From assembly GCA_021234155.1 (NCBI GenBank), contig JAJEKV010000226.1:246001-310000 (forward strand): a stretch of 64,000 nucleotides of DNA. The letters are read 5' to 3'. The translations under genes were made by a program, and so were the position numbers. Under the pieces are notes generated by a model. That model saw only the letters and a program-made list of their open reading frames with translations. It did not search any database and was not told the DNA's origin. Of the stretch, positions 12,841 to 24,881 are shown piece after piece; within the stretch, counting starts at the first letter, position 1, and the number at the start of each line of letters is the position of its first letter. Source of the stretch: Isoetes taiwanensis. Lineage: Eukaryota > Streptophyta > Lycopodiopsida > Isoetales > Isoetaceae.

Positions 12841-12954
12841 GGGACCGATTAAGTACACGCCCTATCCCGGCATAAATATGGGCAGGGCGACTCCATTTGC
12901 ATTTCTTTTGTCTCTGTGATTGAAGGATGTTGTATTCGGTTTAATTGCTGATTA

Positions 12955-13140
12955 ATGGGTAGGAAGAAAGGTGATTTGAACATGGCCACTAGGAAGAGGC
13001 TGGAATTTGAAAGAGAAGTAGGGCCCAAGAACAAAAAATTGTTTGATTTTAGAAGGGATGTTAAAGGGCCTGTGCAAGATATCAGCAAGGATTCTACAAG
13101 TGGAGGAAAAGATGTAAGTAATACCAATATTAAGGGTTGA
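12955..13140 (+). other. Short basic ORF, unrecognised
   Basis: A 61-codon lysine-rich frame (begins MGRKKGDLNMATRKRLEFER). The sequence reads on past the stop in another frame for about 60 codons, so it may be a piece of a longer decayed coding region on this strand. The left target flank of the large LTR element begins a kilobase downstream. No family recognised. Confidence 0.25.
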
Positions 13141-14272
13141 AATCATGAGACAAAATGCTGAAAACAAAGAGCCTGAGATATCTCACAAGGAACCAGATCC
13201 TATGAAGGCAGCAACAAACACATCTCTGCACTTGGGATCTCTCCAAAAATCGAAGATCATTCAGGTTTTGGGTTTCTTCCCCTTACTTATGCCAAATCTA
13301 GACTCAGATCTACTGATTTTTAAGCAAGTATTGAAAATAATGAGTGGATAATTTTAGTATGCTTGCAATAGGCAGGGTTTAAGCTGATTACAGAATCTGG
13401 GATAGATCAAGGGATGGTTGTCTGCTATGAACTTGTTTTTTGCACTTTGAAAATGTAACTGTTCAGATCTAGAAGATCTATACTACATGAGCAAATCCGA
13501 CAGAAACATTAGGGTTAGAAATGCCTTGCTAAAGTAGAGCTAGAAATGCACATGATAGGCAGATTTGCCACCCATAAGATTGAGTAAATGCTATTTATAG
13601 AATTACAACAGGACAACCTGCTGGATCTACTGCTTTGTACCTTATTTACAGCTGAACAGCATTATGCTTGCCATAAACAGATGGCAAAAGGAGGAAGTAC
13701 CTGGTGTTGGGCCTGAATGTTAAAACTCATGATGTCTCTATGGTAAGGGAACATCTGAGGGGTCTGGGCTTGGAGATATACCAAAAACCTGCCTTACTTT
13801 ATGATGTCTCATTAAACAAAAGGACCAATAAGGCTTTGAATTATTCACATGCACAGTTATGTTATAAAAGATTGTGGCATGGTAAAGGGGATAAACCCAA
13901 GAAAACCTATAGCTTACCTGCCAGTTCTGCCTTAATTACCCTACCCTGGCTAATCTTTGGTTGTTTAACTGTAGGTAACCAGGTTTTCTTGTTCCATGCT
14001 TTGATGTTTCTACTTAAGCTATGGTTCAAATTACAAGTTATCAAGTAAGCACGTTCCATATGAGAACCTTTATTTATGAGTATTCTGCTGCAAGATTATG
14101 CAGTTTAAAATTTATGTATCCATTTGAAGGGATATCTAATATAATTGTAAGGTTTAGCTTTGAAACATTTGGATTTTATTCTTGGAAATATGTATGCCTC
14201 TGGTCAGGCTTATTTAATATCTGGAATTTTAATTTAACTTTGTCTTTGGTCTAAAGAGTTATTCCTATTGAT

Positions 14273-14277
14273 TTTCT
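14273..14277. repeat. Left target-site duplication (TTTCT)
   Basis: The five bases directly outside the left LTR, TTTCT, are identical to the five bases outside the right LTR (38313-38317). This is the 5-bp duplication left by LTR-retrotransposon integrase. It shows that both LTRs belong to one insertion. Confidence 0.8.
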
Positions 14278-14505
14278 TCTTAAAATAGCAAAACTGTAGA
14301 AGATGTATTGAGATGACTGGTTGAGAATAGCTCTCAATGTAGCATACATATAGGATAGGTGGTGACTGTTCATCCTAATAGACATGACTATTGGGTACAG
14401 TTGTGTGACTCTTAGTATGGATTGCCTACATGGCAGTCCACCTCATCTGTATACGCCACAACACCCATATGTCTACATTGATCTATATGATCACTATTCT
14501 TAACA
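14278..14505 (-). repeat. 3' LTR (228 bp)
   Basis: Direct-repeat partner of 38087-38312, differing by scattered substitutions and a few small indels. Reading the minus strand, it begins TGTTAAGAATAGTGATC right after a polypurine tract and ends TTTTAAGA next to the target duplication. Its position after the PPT makes it the 3' LTR. Confidence 0.85.
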
Positions 14506-14517
14506 CCCCCCCTTGAT
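14506..14517 (-). promoter_or_regulatory. Polypurine tract
   Basis: On the minus strand CAAGGGGGGG immediately precedes the TGTTAAGAATAG start of the 3' LTR. This is the expected position for the plus-strand primer of reverse transcription. Confidence 0.75.
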
Positions 14518-14894
14518 CAATAGATCAATGAGAGTTAAATTCTCCTTCCGCAAATCTCCCCCTTGCTGTACCATTAAGAGAATTCAAATTGTCTATGTAC
14601 TAACACCTAGACTCTAAATATTTAAGGATGCCTTGATCACATAATATAGGCTTTTACTCCCCCTTGATCAAGCATCATTAACTTGATCAATACACGGGAT
14701 CCTTAAGATAAGACTACTTAGAACATATATGACATCTTACTGACTTATGGTACTCACAATATACCTTCAACCATAGTCTGGATGTCCACTTGGATGTCTC
14801 TTCACCAGCGGCAAATATTTCTTCTTCATCTTCACTTGAGGACGACCACGCCTCCTTTTCATGTGCATAAAACTATGCCTTGTGATTGTGAAGC

Positions 14895-15476
14895 TTATGG
14901 AAGAGTATTCTCCTTATTGTCTGCCACGTCACTATTTTGAAGAACCAACAAAACCTGATTAGGTTTTTGACCAGGTAAGAACGGCTGCATCCCTCCATTT
15001 CCGGCCATGATACCTTGCCAGATCTTCGGTTTGCTTTCCATTTGGACACCTAATCTTCTTCTGGAGTCGTTACAGAGGTCTTCCCGCATCTCTGCTCTTG
15101 CATGAAGTTCCTGCTGTGAATTAACTACATTCGTCCAATCTGTGGCTTCTTCTTCAACCGATGCATTTGTTTTCTTCTCCCATGCTGCTGTTGTATGCTT
15201 GCTTTCTTCCTTATGAAATAATTTTCTTGCTTCAAAATAATACCTTATTATAATATCTTCAAGGAATGCTTCTTCCCCGGGGATGTCACATAGTTTAAGG
15301 CATATATACCATGTGAGTGAAAGGGGTGGGTTTTTTTTTACCCTAAACCGTATGTATAAATAATGTAATAGGGGCTTGGCTAGGGTTTTCTCGGGGAATC
15401 CAAAGGTAATATGTATACCTGAAGGGCTTTTAGAAGGTTGGACAAGGCGATAACGGAGGGTTTTTGGTGACCCCAT
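14895..15476 (-). CDS. Unrecognised 193-codon ORF near the 3' LTR
   Basis: This is the longest intact frame near the 3' end of the LTR element. The second half is hydrophilic (EESKHTTAAWEKKTNASVEE, later PKIWQGIMAGNGGMQPFL) and ends ADNKENTLP. It looks like the C-terminal exon of a cellular protein rather than an element protein, because it has no gag, zinc-knuckle or pol motif. The first 60 codons may be intronic. The position just inside the PPT/LTR suggests captured host sequence. No family recognised. Confidence 0.35.
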   Translation of the reverse strand: MGSPKTLRYRLVQPSKSPSGIHITFGFPEKTLAKPLLHYLYIRFRVKKNPPLSLTWYICLKLCDIPGEEAFLEDIIIRYYFEARKLFHKEESKHTTAAWEKKTNASVEEEATDWTNVVNSQQELHARAEMREDLCNDSRRRLGVQMESKPKIWQGIMAGNGGMQPFLPGQKPNQVLLVLQNSDVADNKENTLP

Positions 15477-15779
15477 TAACGCACGTGGCGTATCACCTTT
15501 ATAGTAGGTGAAACCCCCGGGGCTTCTTCATCTCCATCGAAACTCAAACAGGTCGCATCAACACCGCCATTACAATAGCGCCGGGTATAAAATCGCTAGT
15601 GGGTACAACTTTTGGCGGCGCTTAAGCACTTTAAGCGTCGAAACTCATGGACGTCGAAGTTCGCGCACTTCTCCCTCCTTTTCCATCGGGCGAAAACTCG
15701 GATCGTTGTTTCATCGCTGACGATGGAGGCATGGAGCAGGATGATTTTCACAAAAGATCGTGAGGTCTCAGGCAATTCG

Positions 15780-16600
15780 GGGTAAAGCCCCATGAGGAAG
15801 AAGCTTGGTTGGAAAATAATGTCACGGATCGAGATTGGGATTCTATTTTGGACAAAGAAGTTGAACAAGGGAAAGATAAAATGGCATCAGGTAAAGGAGC
15901 ATCTTCAAGAGAAGTTGGAAACACTCACGGAAAAAAATCTACAAGAATTGTCACAACAAAGAAGTAAGAAAAGCAACCGGCCCCTTGCTTTATGCGTTTG
16001 AAAATTGCACTAGATCAATACTTGCACCAAGAAGAACACAAAGTAAACCGGGCTGCATTTGCTATGCAATGCCAAAGATACCACAACAATAGACAAGTAA
16101 AAATAGAGGGAGATGTTGTAGCACATGTTAGGAAAATCAAATGAAGGCAAAGCCAAAGGTGGCAAATTGGATCAAATGAGATCAAGGCATGTGATGAAAA
16201 CATAAAACCTTAGAGAATGCAAAGATGAGAGATTGGAAAATCAGCTTTTACTTATCACAAAGAACTGGAAGCAAGAGGGAAGTGAGCTGAAAGGCAATGA
16301 GAAGGCCTCCGAATTACGAGAAAATGATGTTGGAAGAGGCCGAAAAATAGTTTAAGACAAAGCCACAAATGATTTGGCTACAAAACAGAGGAGTTCAAGC
16401 TTAATCCAACATGTGAGTTGGAGACGTAAATTAAAGATTTGGAGCAGATCTGTCCGGATGGAAACTTGGCATGTGAACAAGGTACAAAAATCAATGAACC
16501 CTACATCCGTTAATGAGCGTGTCAAACGTAAAACTCAAACTTGAGGAGGAGTTAAAAGTTCTCAAGAAGAACGTAGACTTCGTGCATTTCTACATAAACA
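15780..16600 (+). other. Decayed lysine/glutamate-rich coding-like stretch
   Basis: An open frame at 15792-16001 (KHLQEKLETLTEKNLQELSQ-like, coiled-coil-prone) and neighbouring charged fragments in other frames to about 16600 suggest a decayed coding region on the plus strand. It lies upstream of, and may belong with, the FCP1-like fragment further right. No motif allows a family assignment. Confidence 0.25.
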
Positions 16601-17689
16601 ATTTAGGGAAGCCGAAAATGGATACCCCTGAACATTTAGCATCTCTACTATTATATGAGATAAGTTGTTAGTGGAAGATCCATTTTATACATGTTCTAAA
16701 GATGTGGTCCGAATTCACTAAAGCTTACAAAGTTAAGTTTAGCAATCGAATTGCCAACATGAGTATCATATAGCTTGTTGTTCATTGTTGAGAGGAGGAC
16801 AATGTATTCATGGTTGCCCCGAAAGGTGCCGAGGGTGTATTTGACGAGCTAGGTTTTGGCCATGTTGAAGGTGCTTTAAATAGTACACCAAAAAAGGATG
16901 TGTTAATCCGTCCCGCTATTGAGGTCTCACCGCTAAGGGTTCAAAGAAGGACAATGGTCCCATTTGAAGATGCACAACACCGCAAAGTCCTATAGGAGTA
17001 CAAATAACCAGGATCGATTTGAATGCAAAGCCAGAACCACCACCACCACCCAAGAAGCCGCTCAAGAAGCTATAGAAGAAGATGTAAACACAAAGACTGG
17101 GGCTTGTAAACACAAAGACCGCTTGTGGAAAAACAATGCACCGATTGTACAATAATCAAGCACCTAAGGAAGTTGAGGGAGTAATTCCATCGGATGAGGG
17201 CAACTTGGGTGAATATTTGCCAAAAGGAAAGGGCGTAAGAACAAAGAGGGTAAGCCGGAGGATAGCAAAGAAGTTGTTGAGGCTCCAAGAAAGAGAACAA
17301 GAAGTAGCTATGCAAAAGATGTAGGAAGGCCTCAATCATGACACCACACCTATCGGCGTGTTCTCAAGAAAATGCGTAATCGTGGCCTCAAGTTTCGTGT
17401 GAGCCCTCGATGTTCAAAAGTGATTGCTGCCCCTGCGTAACCCCGGAGGTCAATGCAGGGCATTCTTCGGGCAAGCCCGTAAATCGTGTTGCTTAAGACA
17501 TTGAATATTATTGATTTTCTTTTTTTGTTGCATTCATCGTAGGATTACCAGTTGATTCTGCGTAGGTCGAGAATCCTCGCCGTTGATACGTAAAGGTTTC
17601 CACATTCAACCCATTTTTCATTTTCATCTTCATCTATTTATTCATGTAGTAATTCCATTGTGTAGGTATTCGTGGATGTTCCAACGCAC

Positions 17690-18180
17690 TAAATATTGAT
17701 TTGGCAAAGAAAAGATAAACTCATTGTCTTGGATTTAAATGGTGTGTTGGTAAAAACATTTGGTGCAAATGAACACATACGCTTGGAAGCGGGATTGACA
17801 ATGACATACACTCAGCGTAAAGAAAGTGATATTCGCACTGTAGAAAAGTGCTCTTCTTGAAGACTTTGTTACGAATGTTGTGTTAGTATATGGTCATCAA
17901 TGCAACTCTAATGTGGAAGATGTGCTGCAAGTACTATGTCCAGATTTGAGGGACATGATTTCAATTTGTATGGGGACAGAAAAATGTGTGCGCACTGGGG
18001 CCACCACCCTAACAAACTTATTGCCCACCATGATGAAGCCACTTGGGAAAATATATGAGTCATACCTAAGATTCAAAGGTAAGACTTTGCTTCTTGATGA
18101 TTCATTATACAAGTCTTACCTTAGCAAAGCCCCCTCGAAATTTCTCGGTACCGAGATTCAAGATGGATGTCCATGATGAA
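17690..18180 (+). pseudogene. FCP1/NLI-interacting-factor-like (HAD) phosphatase fragment
   Basis: HAD-family phosphatases of this type carry an N-terminal LDLNG or LDLDE nucleophile motif and a late LLLDDSPYK motif. Here KLIVLDLNGVLVKT appears at about 17713-17755. After a frameshift the 17880-18176 frame gives VEDVLQVLCPDLRDM, a basic EKCVRTG, and KTLLLDDSLYKSYLSKAP near 18080-18130. These occur in the usual order and spacing of plant FCP1-homology proteins. The WSS segment between them has decayed to a GHQCNSN-like form. Basic, lysine-rich fragments at 16960-17330 may be its N-terminal tail. It is broken by frameshifts. Plant homologues of this subtype are nuclear or of unknown substrate. 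Confidence 0.6.
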
Positions 18181-19007
18181 GTGCTAACAAGATTCTCACC
18201 CCAAAGATAGAAGAAATATTGCAGCCAAGACTGAGGAAAAAATGAAGTTACCGGGTGAAGAACACACACGATACAAGCCTTAGCCTAAGATAGATAGAAA
18301 GATTATGAAGCTATGCTTGGAAAGACTTTCTCGAAAAAGTTGCAGCCAGGGTTTGTGAAGGAGGAATTGAGAAGGTTTATGGTGATGACGATTGTCATTC
18401 TCCATGATTATTGGCCTGTTGTCATTTATTTAGGCCAAGGAATCCTACACTTTTCATGTACCATCTTTTATCTTAATTTAAGAATGTTTTTGCTAAATTG
18501 TTTATGTAGTTCAATGCACTTGTCTATAATTTTTTGCTATATTGTTTATATATACTTCAATGCCGACCGAAAGGGATGTCAGAACTTATCAAGTGCTTAA
18601 AAAAAAAAATTTGCCCCGCAAGTGCTAGTCCGGTATGAGTCTTAATGGCGATATCGCTTATTGGCATGCAAAGTGATAATTACTTTTATGTAGTTGCTTA
18701 ACGCCAGCGTATGTGTTAATGTCATCATGTGCTTACCGCCATGCATTAAGGTGCAAAGGCTTATTGTTAAGCTATATAACCTGCTTAAAGGTAGATGTTT
18801 ATTGCATAAGTGTTCGCGGTGTTCCAAAGGTTTACTCACCGGCACCGCTGAAACTGATTAAAATGCTTAGTGTTTGAAACTAATGAAAGAGCTAGAGTAA
18901 TCGTTATATTCAAGCGTAATCGAATGGACCGCGACAGAATTCGTAACTTCATAAATTTGATAGATAGACAAAAATAACATTTCATAGAAGAAGAAGAAGA
19001 AGAGATT

Positions 19008-19253
19008 TCAATGAAACAAAGATAGAAACAAAGTTACAAAAAGTTTGATGGAAACAAGATTTTTATAAAAAAGGCCAGCCGCCAGTAATAAAAAAATCAT
19101 ATACAAAATTTTTACAAAATTTCGCCCTTGAGGCCGCATGTCTTCTTTGAAAGGGGGGGTGTCTTCTTCAAAGGGGGGTGTCTTCTTCATCAAGGGGGGG
19201 TTGTCTTCATCAAGGGGGCTGTCTTCTTCAAGGGGTGTCTTCTTCATCTTCAT
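19008..19253 (-). repeat. Degenerate minisatellite encoding K-T-P-P-x-E-E-D repeats
   Basis: Runs of GAAGAAGACACCCCCC-like units, about 18-24 bp each, are repeated five to six times with length changes. In one minus-strand frame they read as KKTPLEEDSPLDEDNPPLMK and similar, so this may be the acidic low-complexity part of a decayed protein. It may equally be a simple DNA repeat. Confidence 0.55.
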
Positions 19254-19385
19254 TCGCTTTCAAGATCTTCATTCTCCATCATCGCAACAAATGAAAATGG
19301 AAGATTAAACTAACGAAAAATTGAAAATGTAAAACAAATGAAAATGCATGTACCTTTTAAGGGACCGCCTGAACTCCTTCAAGTC

Positions 19386-19450
19386 GGCTTTCCTCTTCTT
19401 CCTCTTCCTCTTCCTCTTCTTCCCTTCTTCTTCTTCTTCTTCTTTTTCTG
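19386..19450 (+). repeat. TTC/CCTCTT microsatellite
   Basis: Polypyrimidine run of CTTCCTCTTCCT-type units followed by (TTC)n. Confidence 0.8.
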
Positions 19451-20359
19451 ACGAATCCTCTTCTTCCGATTCGCTTATCCAACCTTACAAAGACAAGAGT
19501 GACATATTCCTGCCGATTCATTTCCGATTCTCATTTTCCGATTCCTCATAGGAATCAAGATGAGGAATCGGAATCGATTCCTCCTCAAACCGGGAGGCGT
19601 GGAGTGGGAAGGAGAGGAGGTAGCAGAGTGGGGGAGAGGAGGCAAGCAGAGGCAAAGAAGAATTTCCGCAGAGGCGGAAGAGTGGAGGAACACCTCTTCG
19701 ACGCTTTTAGTAAGCGCCTCTTCGAGGTGACCTCCGGCTCCTCCGATCTTGCTCGCTTCATGCCGGAATGGGCGGAATGCTGGAATGGGCGGAAGAATTG
19801 GGAGGCGAGTGCTGAGCTTGTGAGGAATTGGCGAGCGTGTGAGTTTGTGAGAAGAGCTTACGCTTTTTAGGCGATAACGCTTAAGTCCGCGGCTTTAGGC
19901 GCCGGGTAACGATAAACCTCACACGCCTTTTAACAATTAATTCAGAACCAGTGCTTAAATATTTTCAGATGACCAAACCGAATTGACACATGTCACATCG
20001 AGGAAATGCCTTGACAATATAATTTTGCCAAGAATGTTGGGATAGTGATGGTACCAAAATAAACAATTGAACCTTATTCCAATGTCACAAATCTACATTC
20101 TTATAAACAACAATTCAATCTTCATTTCGGCACGTGTCCATGCACACCACCCTTGTGCATCCTCACTATTGTTAATATATATAAAATATGTGCTTACGTG
20201 TTTAGGTCGGAACAACAAAATCACTTGAAAAGAATAACATCAATTTCGTTAAGTGTCAAACAATTACATTGTTATTGGGAGACCGCCATAATTTTTTCAT
20301 GGGTCTCCCGTGGAAATTGTCAGACGTGTCAGGCCTTCTATTTTTTCCATATCAATTTT

Positions 20360-21800
20360 AGGATATCTTACCACATGGTCCGCACCGAGGAGGCTTCGGG
20401 TTGTTTAGTGAGCAACATATACTTGAAATTACCCAAGAATTGATAATACAATCCACTTAAGATAACCTCATGCACTCCAAATTTTTGCCCCCATCCATCT
20501 TTGTATGAATCTTCAAGTGTGCATTTGGGTTCAGTGCACTTGAGGATGTAGAAGTCCACACCCTCGTAATTGTCTACCTCCAAGATTCACTACAAAATTG
20601 TCACCTACCTCTACCAAATTATCGATCCATTCATTGGCTTGTTCAAGAGTCTCCTTTTTCTTCTCAACTCCTCGGTTTTAAGTCGGGTTACCTCCCACTT
20701 TCCAAATCTATTGTATTGATGCAGAGTCCCAATTACGATCCATGCAAAACGAAAGCGTAAAAACATGATGTGCATCTATGAGCAAGCCTGTTTGGTCTAC
20801 TCCTGGCCGCATGTGTCCGATCTGATGAATCTTCTTTGTGCCTTTGAGTGTTTCAATTTCATATTCTTCCATGTTTGCCACAACAAAGAAGTTCAATTTC
20901 CCAAAAATATCTTTTGATCTCATCTGTTTCATCGACCGGGTAGATTGTTGAAATATGTACACGTAAAATTTTACAATATCTTTAGCATGCCTCGATTTGC
21001 ACACCATTGGGTTTGAGTTGTTCCTTACTTAGCGACCTTTTGATAACAAGACTGCACCATCATGTTCACCTTTACCATGAGCAAGTGGCAAAGTAGTTCC
21101 ACACTATTTCCTTGTCATTGATTGTGAAGTACCGCCTAAGAAAAAAAGGTTTTCCCGACTTGAATTGTGATGACCGGCCATCACTCCAAACCCAATGTTT
21201 CTCATACTCTATTTCTCGCTCCTTAAGCCATGCAACATGCTTTTGTAGGCAGTGTTCCACAAATAATGAGTCATGCACTTTATCATCGTAAATGTAAAAG
21301 TGAGTCTCTTTTATGATCTTCCTACCATTGTTGAGTCTATTCCCCGATCCGGCTCCAATCTTTCTCGCTTTTTTTCTTCTTTGGGCCCTTCTTCTTCAAG
21401 CACGGAGAACAGGAATATCAAGACTTTTGTCATGTCTATATGTTATGTGAACAAGTATAGAAACTTGGTCTCAGATGCCAATGCATTGATAGGGGGCTCA
21501 TTCGATCTTGATCTTTGTAATTTTTCGCAAAAGTCAATAATGGATACAATTGTATCTTCTAGAAATGATGACACACTTGTTTAAACCGATTGGCCCGCCA
21601 ATGTGCTATGTAATTGTGTGGAACAAAAATCGATATTACCTTCTTCACTTCCTCTTGAAACTCTTTGGGACTTCTCTCCTTCAGACTAATCTCAAGACAA
21701 AGTTTGTACCTCAAAGCCTTTCTTGGATCCCTGAATTCTCCGTCCCGGTCCCATGTGTTGCTTTTCAAATGTCTTCCAAGTAACTAGTACTCGAACCCGT
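20360..21800 (-). pseudogene. Transposon-associated protein with SDGxxSQFKS and HGKGEHDGA motifs
   Basis: Fragments in successive frames give KVISIFVPHNYIAHWRANRF (about 21640), MHDSLFVEHCLQKHVAWLKE (about 21270), then KHWVWSDGRSSQFKSGKPFF, WNYFAT and, after a one-base shift, HGKGEHDGA (about 21065). A C-terminal FYILKCTEPK.TLEDSYKDGWG part lies at 20400-20560. I recognise this motif series from proteins scattered through repeat-rich eukaryotic genomes. The Asp-rich SDG and GEHDG motifs would suit an RNase-H-like nuclease core, but this is inference. I do not know a formal family name. It lies tail-to-head upstream of the ParB/methyltransferase gene on the same strand, consistent with one element. 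Several frameshifts and stops make it inactive. Confidence 0.55.
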
Positions 21801-22600
21801 GCCATCCATTTCCCGTGGACATTTTCTAATTCTATCCAACCCACATTTTTTACAACCCAACATCAAGCGCTTATGATCAAACCACTCCTCATCATCACCT
21901 TTGTGCGGTAGACCACTTGTCTCCATAAATCATCGGGTGCACTTGATTGTATGCTCCTTGGCTGCACATTCTCCGGGCCAGGGCCACAAATCTTACAAAG
22001 GGCAGTTGCAATTGTCATGAACTCCACCCGATTTTCTCAGTCATTTCAATCCCTCGCATGATGTATTCAAATTTCAAGTGGTAAATGCAACAAAGATGTA
22101 TGCCTCTCACGCATCCTCCTTACAAAAACTCGGTTTCAACCTCTCAAAAGTCTGCAATGCAATTTTGATATGAGGATTCTCCTCTCTAAACCCGAGGGTA
22201 GAATTTGAATCGCAGGGAAATCGTGTGAATGCCAAATAAATGTACAAACACGACAGAATTAAATTAAGGAGTGTTGCATCACTCCTGTTTCAAAGATTCC
22301 CTTTAGAAAAAACACCATGTTTCTAAAATAAGCCTTTTTGATAGTTGTTGAGAATTTCTAGAGGTTTGCATTTTTTTCATGCCATTTTGGCCCATCATTA
22401 GGCGAAAACTTTGTACTTATGAAATGTAAATCATAAAATAGCTTTAAATTTAGGCATAGACTTGAAGAGACTCGAAAGCATTACAAAAAAAAGCACCGTA
22501 ATAGAAAAGGAAAAAAAGTAATATGTTTTTAATAAATTTTGTACATCAATATTGAAGATTCATTGTAATAAATAATGATAATTTTAATATGCGTGAGTCA
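21800..22600. other. No clear gene; spacer of the large element
   Basis: Mostly stop-rich sequence on both strands between the two minus-strand element genes. Fragments of decayed coding sequence upstream of the SQFKS gene may extend to about 22200. AT-rich from 22280. Confidence 0.4.
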
Positions 22601-24235
22601 AAGATCTACATCATAGTCCTCCTCATTCTTTTTGGCCGCTCTCTGCGCCTCGCCCATTCATTTCAATCTGCTCCTTTGCTGGAGACTTAAGTTTTGTATC
22701 CTCCTTGTTCTCTGGAATGGTAGCTAAAGCTACTTCTTTAAGCTCTGCAAAGGTTGCCTCGTCGTCTAGTGAGCTCGAGAATGGAGGTCGTATCTCTCGA
22801 GGGCGTTAGTTTAGCATAATCGGATGAAGACTTGGCCCCCTAACTCTTGATTTTCATCACGGTAAAGTAGGTAAGACAACCAGTCTCATCTTCACAAAAT
22901 GCGACCTCCTTATCAATATCCACGGCTACACAGTTCGGCCCTTCTTAAGTGCATGCGATAGTAGTACGAGAACTGAAGAGAAAGCATCAAACACCCAATC
23001 TCACGGACGCCGAGAACATGTCCGGGAGATGGTTGATGAGCTTTTGTGGTTTCTGGTAGTGATTCACAATCCTCGCCTTGTGCACTTGGGTCCCTGCAAT
23101 TTCTATAAGGCGCTTGAAAACTCTAGGGCGTTTGAAAAGTTTTGACAGTGGCGGTGTTAAAGTGTTCCATGGACCTCTTCCCATCAAAACTCCAATAAGC
23201 TACATGAAGGTACTCTACCTTGCTGAGCAACCTTGGTCCTCCACCATGGTAGTTGATGTTCGATTTTGTACCTAGTGAAGCATTTAAAGTGATGTTAGCA
23301 AAAACAAAGAAAACACTTCAAAACCGTAAAATGTGAAACACTATTAGGAATACACTACGTAATTAAAGAGAAAAGTAATTGTATTCTCGAATAAGACTTA
23401 CCGCATAAGGTTTTCATATCCCGCCTCGAACCGAGAACCAAAGTGATTTTTTGAAAGCTGATTCCACCAAAGCCGCATCGCATGCTCGAATGGAACGTGA
23501 ATTAAACGCCAATGTTTGGCCGTTGAGATCCGCTTGATTCCTTCAATGAAAGCATTAAACTCACGAAAATTTGAAGGGCTGGTCGTCGATCTGCTGTCTT
23601 TAAGCTTAAACCCGTAGGGGAAGATCAAGAATAACCAAAGTAAAGTCCCGTGGCTTAACTATTCCGTTCGACAAGGTTCGTGCAATCACCATGAATGATT
23701 GAATATAAATTGTTTTGATCAAACATGCGAATCTCTCGTAGTCGGATGGTTCTCGGCTTCTTCTTTCGCCTAACGACCTCTCTTCCCAACCAAATTCATA
23801 AAGCCCGCGGGCAGGTCTTTATTTTTCTTTTTGCTCTAAAGAAAAACAAAACAACAACTATCCAAGAGATCGCGTTTTGTGCTTGAGAAAAGGAATTTGT
23901 GAGAGTACTTACCCAGACCCTCAAAATTTGGTGCATATTGCACAATGCGCCTCGTCGGATGTGGCAATTGGGTAGAGTTCCTTGCACCTTTCCCATGTTT
24001 TGGACGTTTAGTTGCTCCATCAAACATGTTTGACATGTTATGACGTTCTTTTGGTGCAAGGCGTTAAGGAAACAATGAGATTAAACGTAAGAATCAAGGC
24101 AAAGTAAAAAGGAAAACAAATAAAAAGTCAAGCTATTTGTATTCGGAATACAAACGGGTTAACGGTGATGCAACCTCGAAACAATATGCGTAAAATAGTT
24201 CGCTCTGGGACAAACATCTTGCTTGTCTCTAGAAA

Positions 24236-24430
24236 AGCAATGTGTATTCGAATCTGATTGCTTCTCTAAAGGAAGCATAATGTGTATTCCGGAATACACA
24301 TGCCTTTCTTTTAGAGGAGCAATGTGTATTCCCGAATACACAATGTTTTCTAGAGACAAGCAATGTGTATCCGGAATACACATTGCCCGGTGTGAAGGAA
24401 GGCATGTGTATTCAGGAATACACTATGTGC
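24236..24430. repeat. Palindrome array 1 (core GTGTATTCCGGAATACAC)
   Basis: Four to five copies of an 18-bp palindrome and one-base variants (centre CCGG, CCCG, TCCGGA or CAGG) lie about 40 bp apart, separated by CTTTCTTTTAGAGGAGCA-type spacers that themselves alternate in orientation. The palindrome core is the same as in array 2, but its flanks differ. The array lies between the ParB part and the catalytic part of the minus-strand methyltransferase gene. Confidence 0.8.
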
Positions 24431-24881
24431 CGATGTTTTTGGGAATCTAACATGCAAAGAGTAAAGTTTGTGTCGAGGAGAACTTACTTGTGCAATTCCT
24501 TTGACATTTCTTCTAGGCTAAACTCCTTATCAACAACTTTTTGGAGAATTTTGCTCGAAGCTCGTGTCGGAGAAGCCCCTTTCCCTCGGGCGGTAATGGT
24601 CATTTCTTTTTGGGCACGTCAGGAGGTTTTTTTCTTGGCTGTCTCCTTGCCCCTTGCTCTTTAACTCCCCTCTTTCGAACATTGTAAATATCTCGATCCC
24701 CGAGTTCCCAAACTGTTCAAGAAGATTTCACGTCAAATAGTTGGTTTGCTATTCTGGAATACATTTTGTGCTTACCTTGCCATCTCTAAAAGCTAACTGG
24801 AACCAGTTGTCGTGGCCAATGAGAGACTGCCTTTTATTGGCCTCGTCATATTTCAGGCAGCATTCAATGGCACACGCCTCC

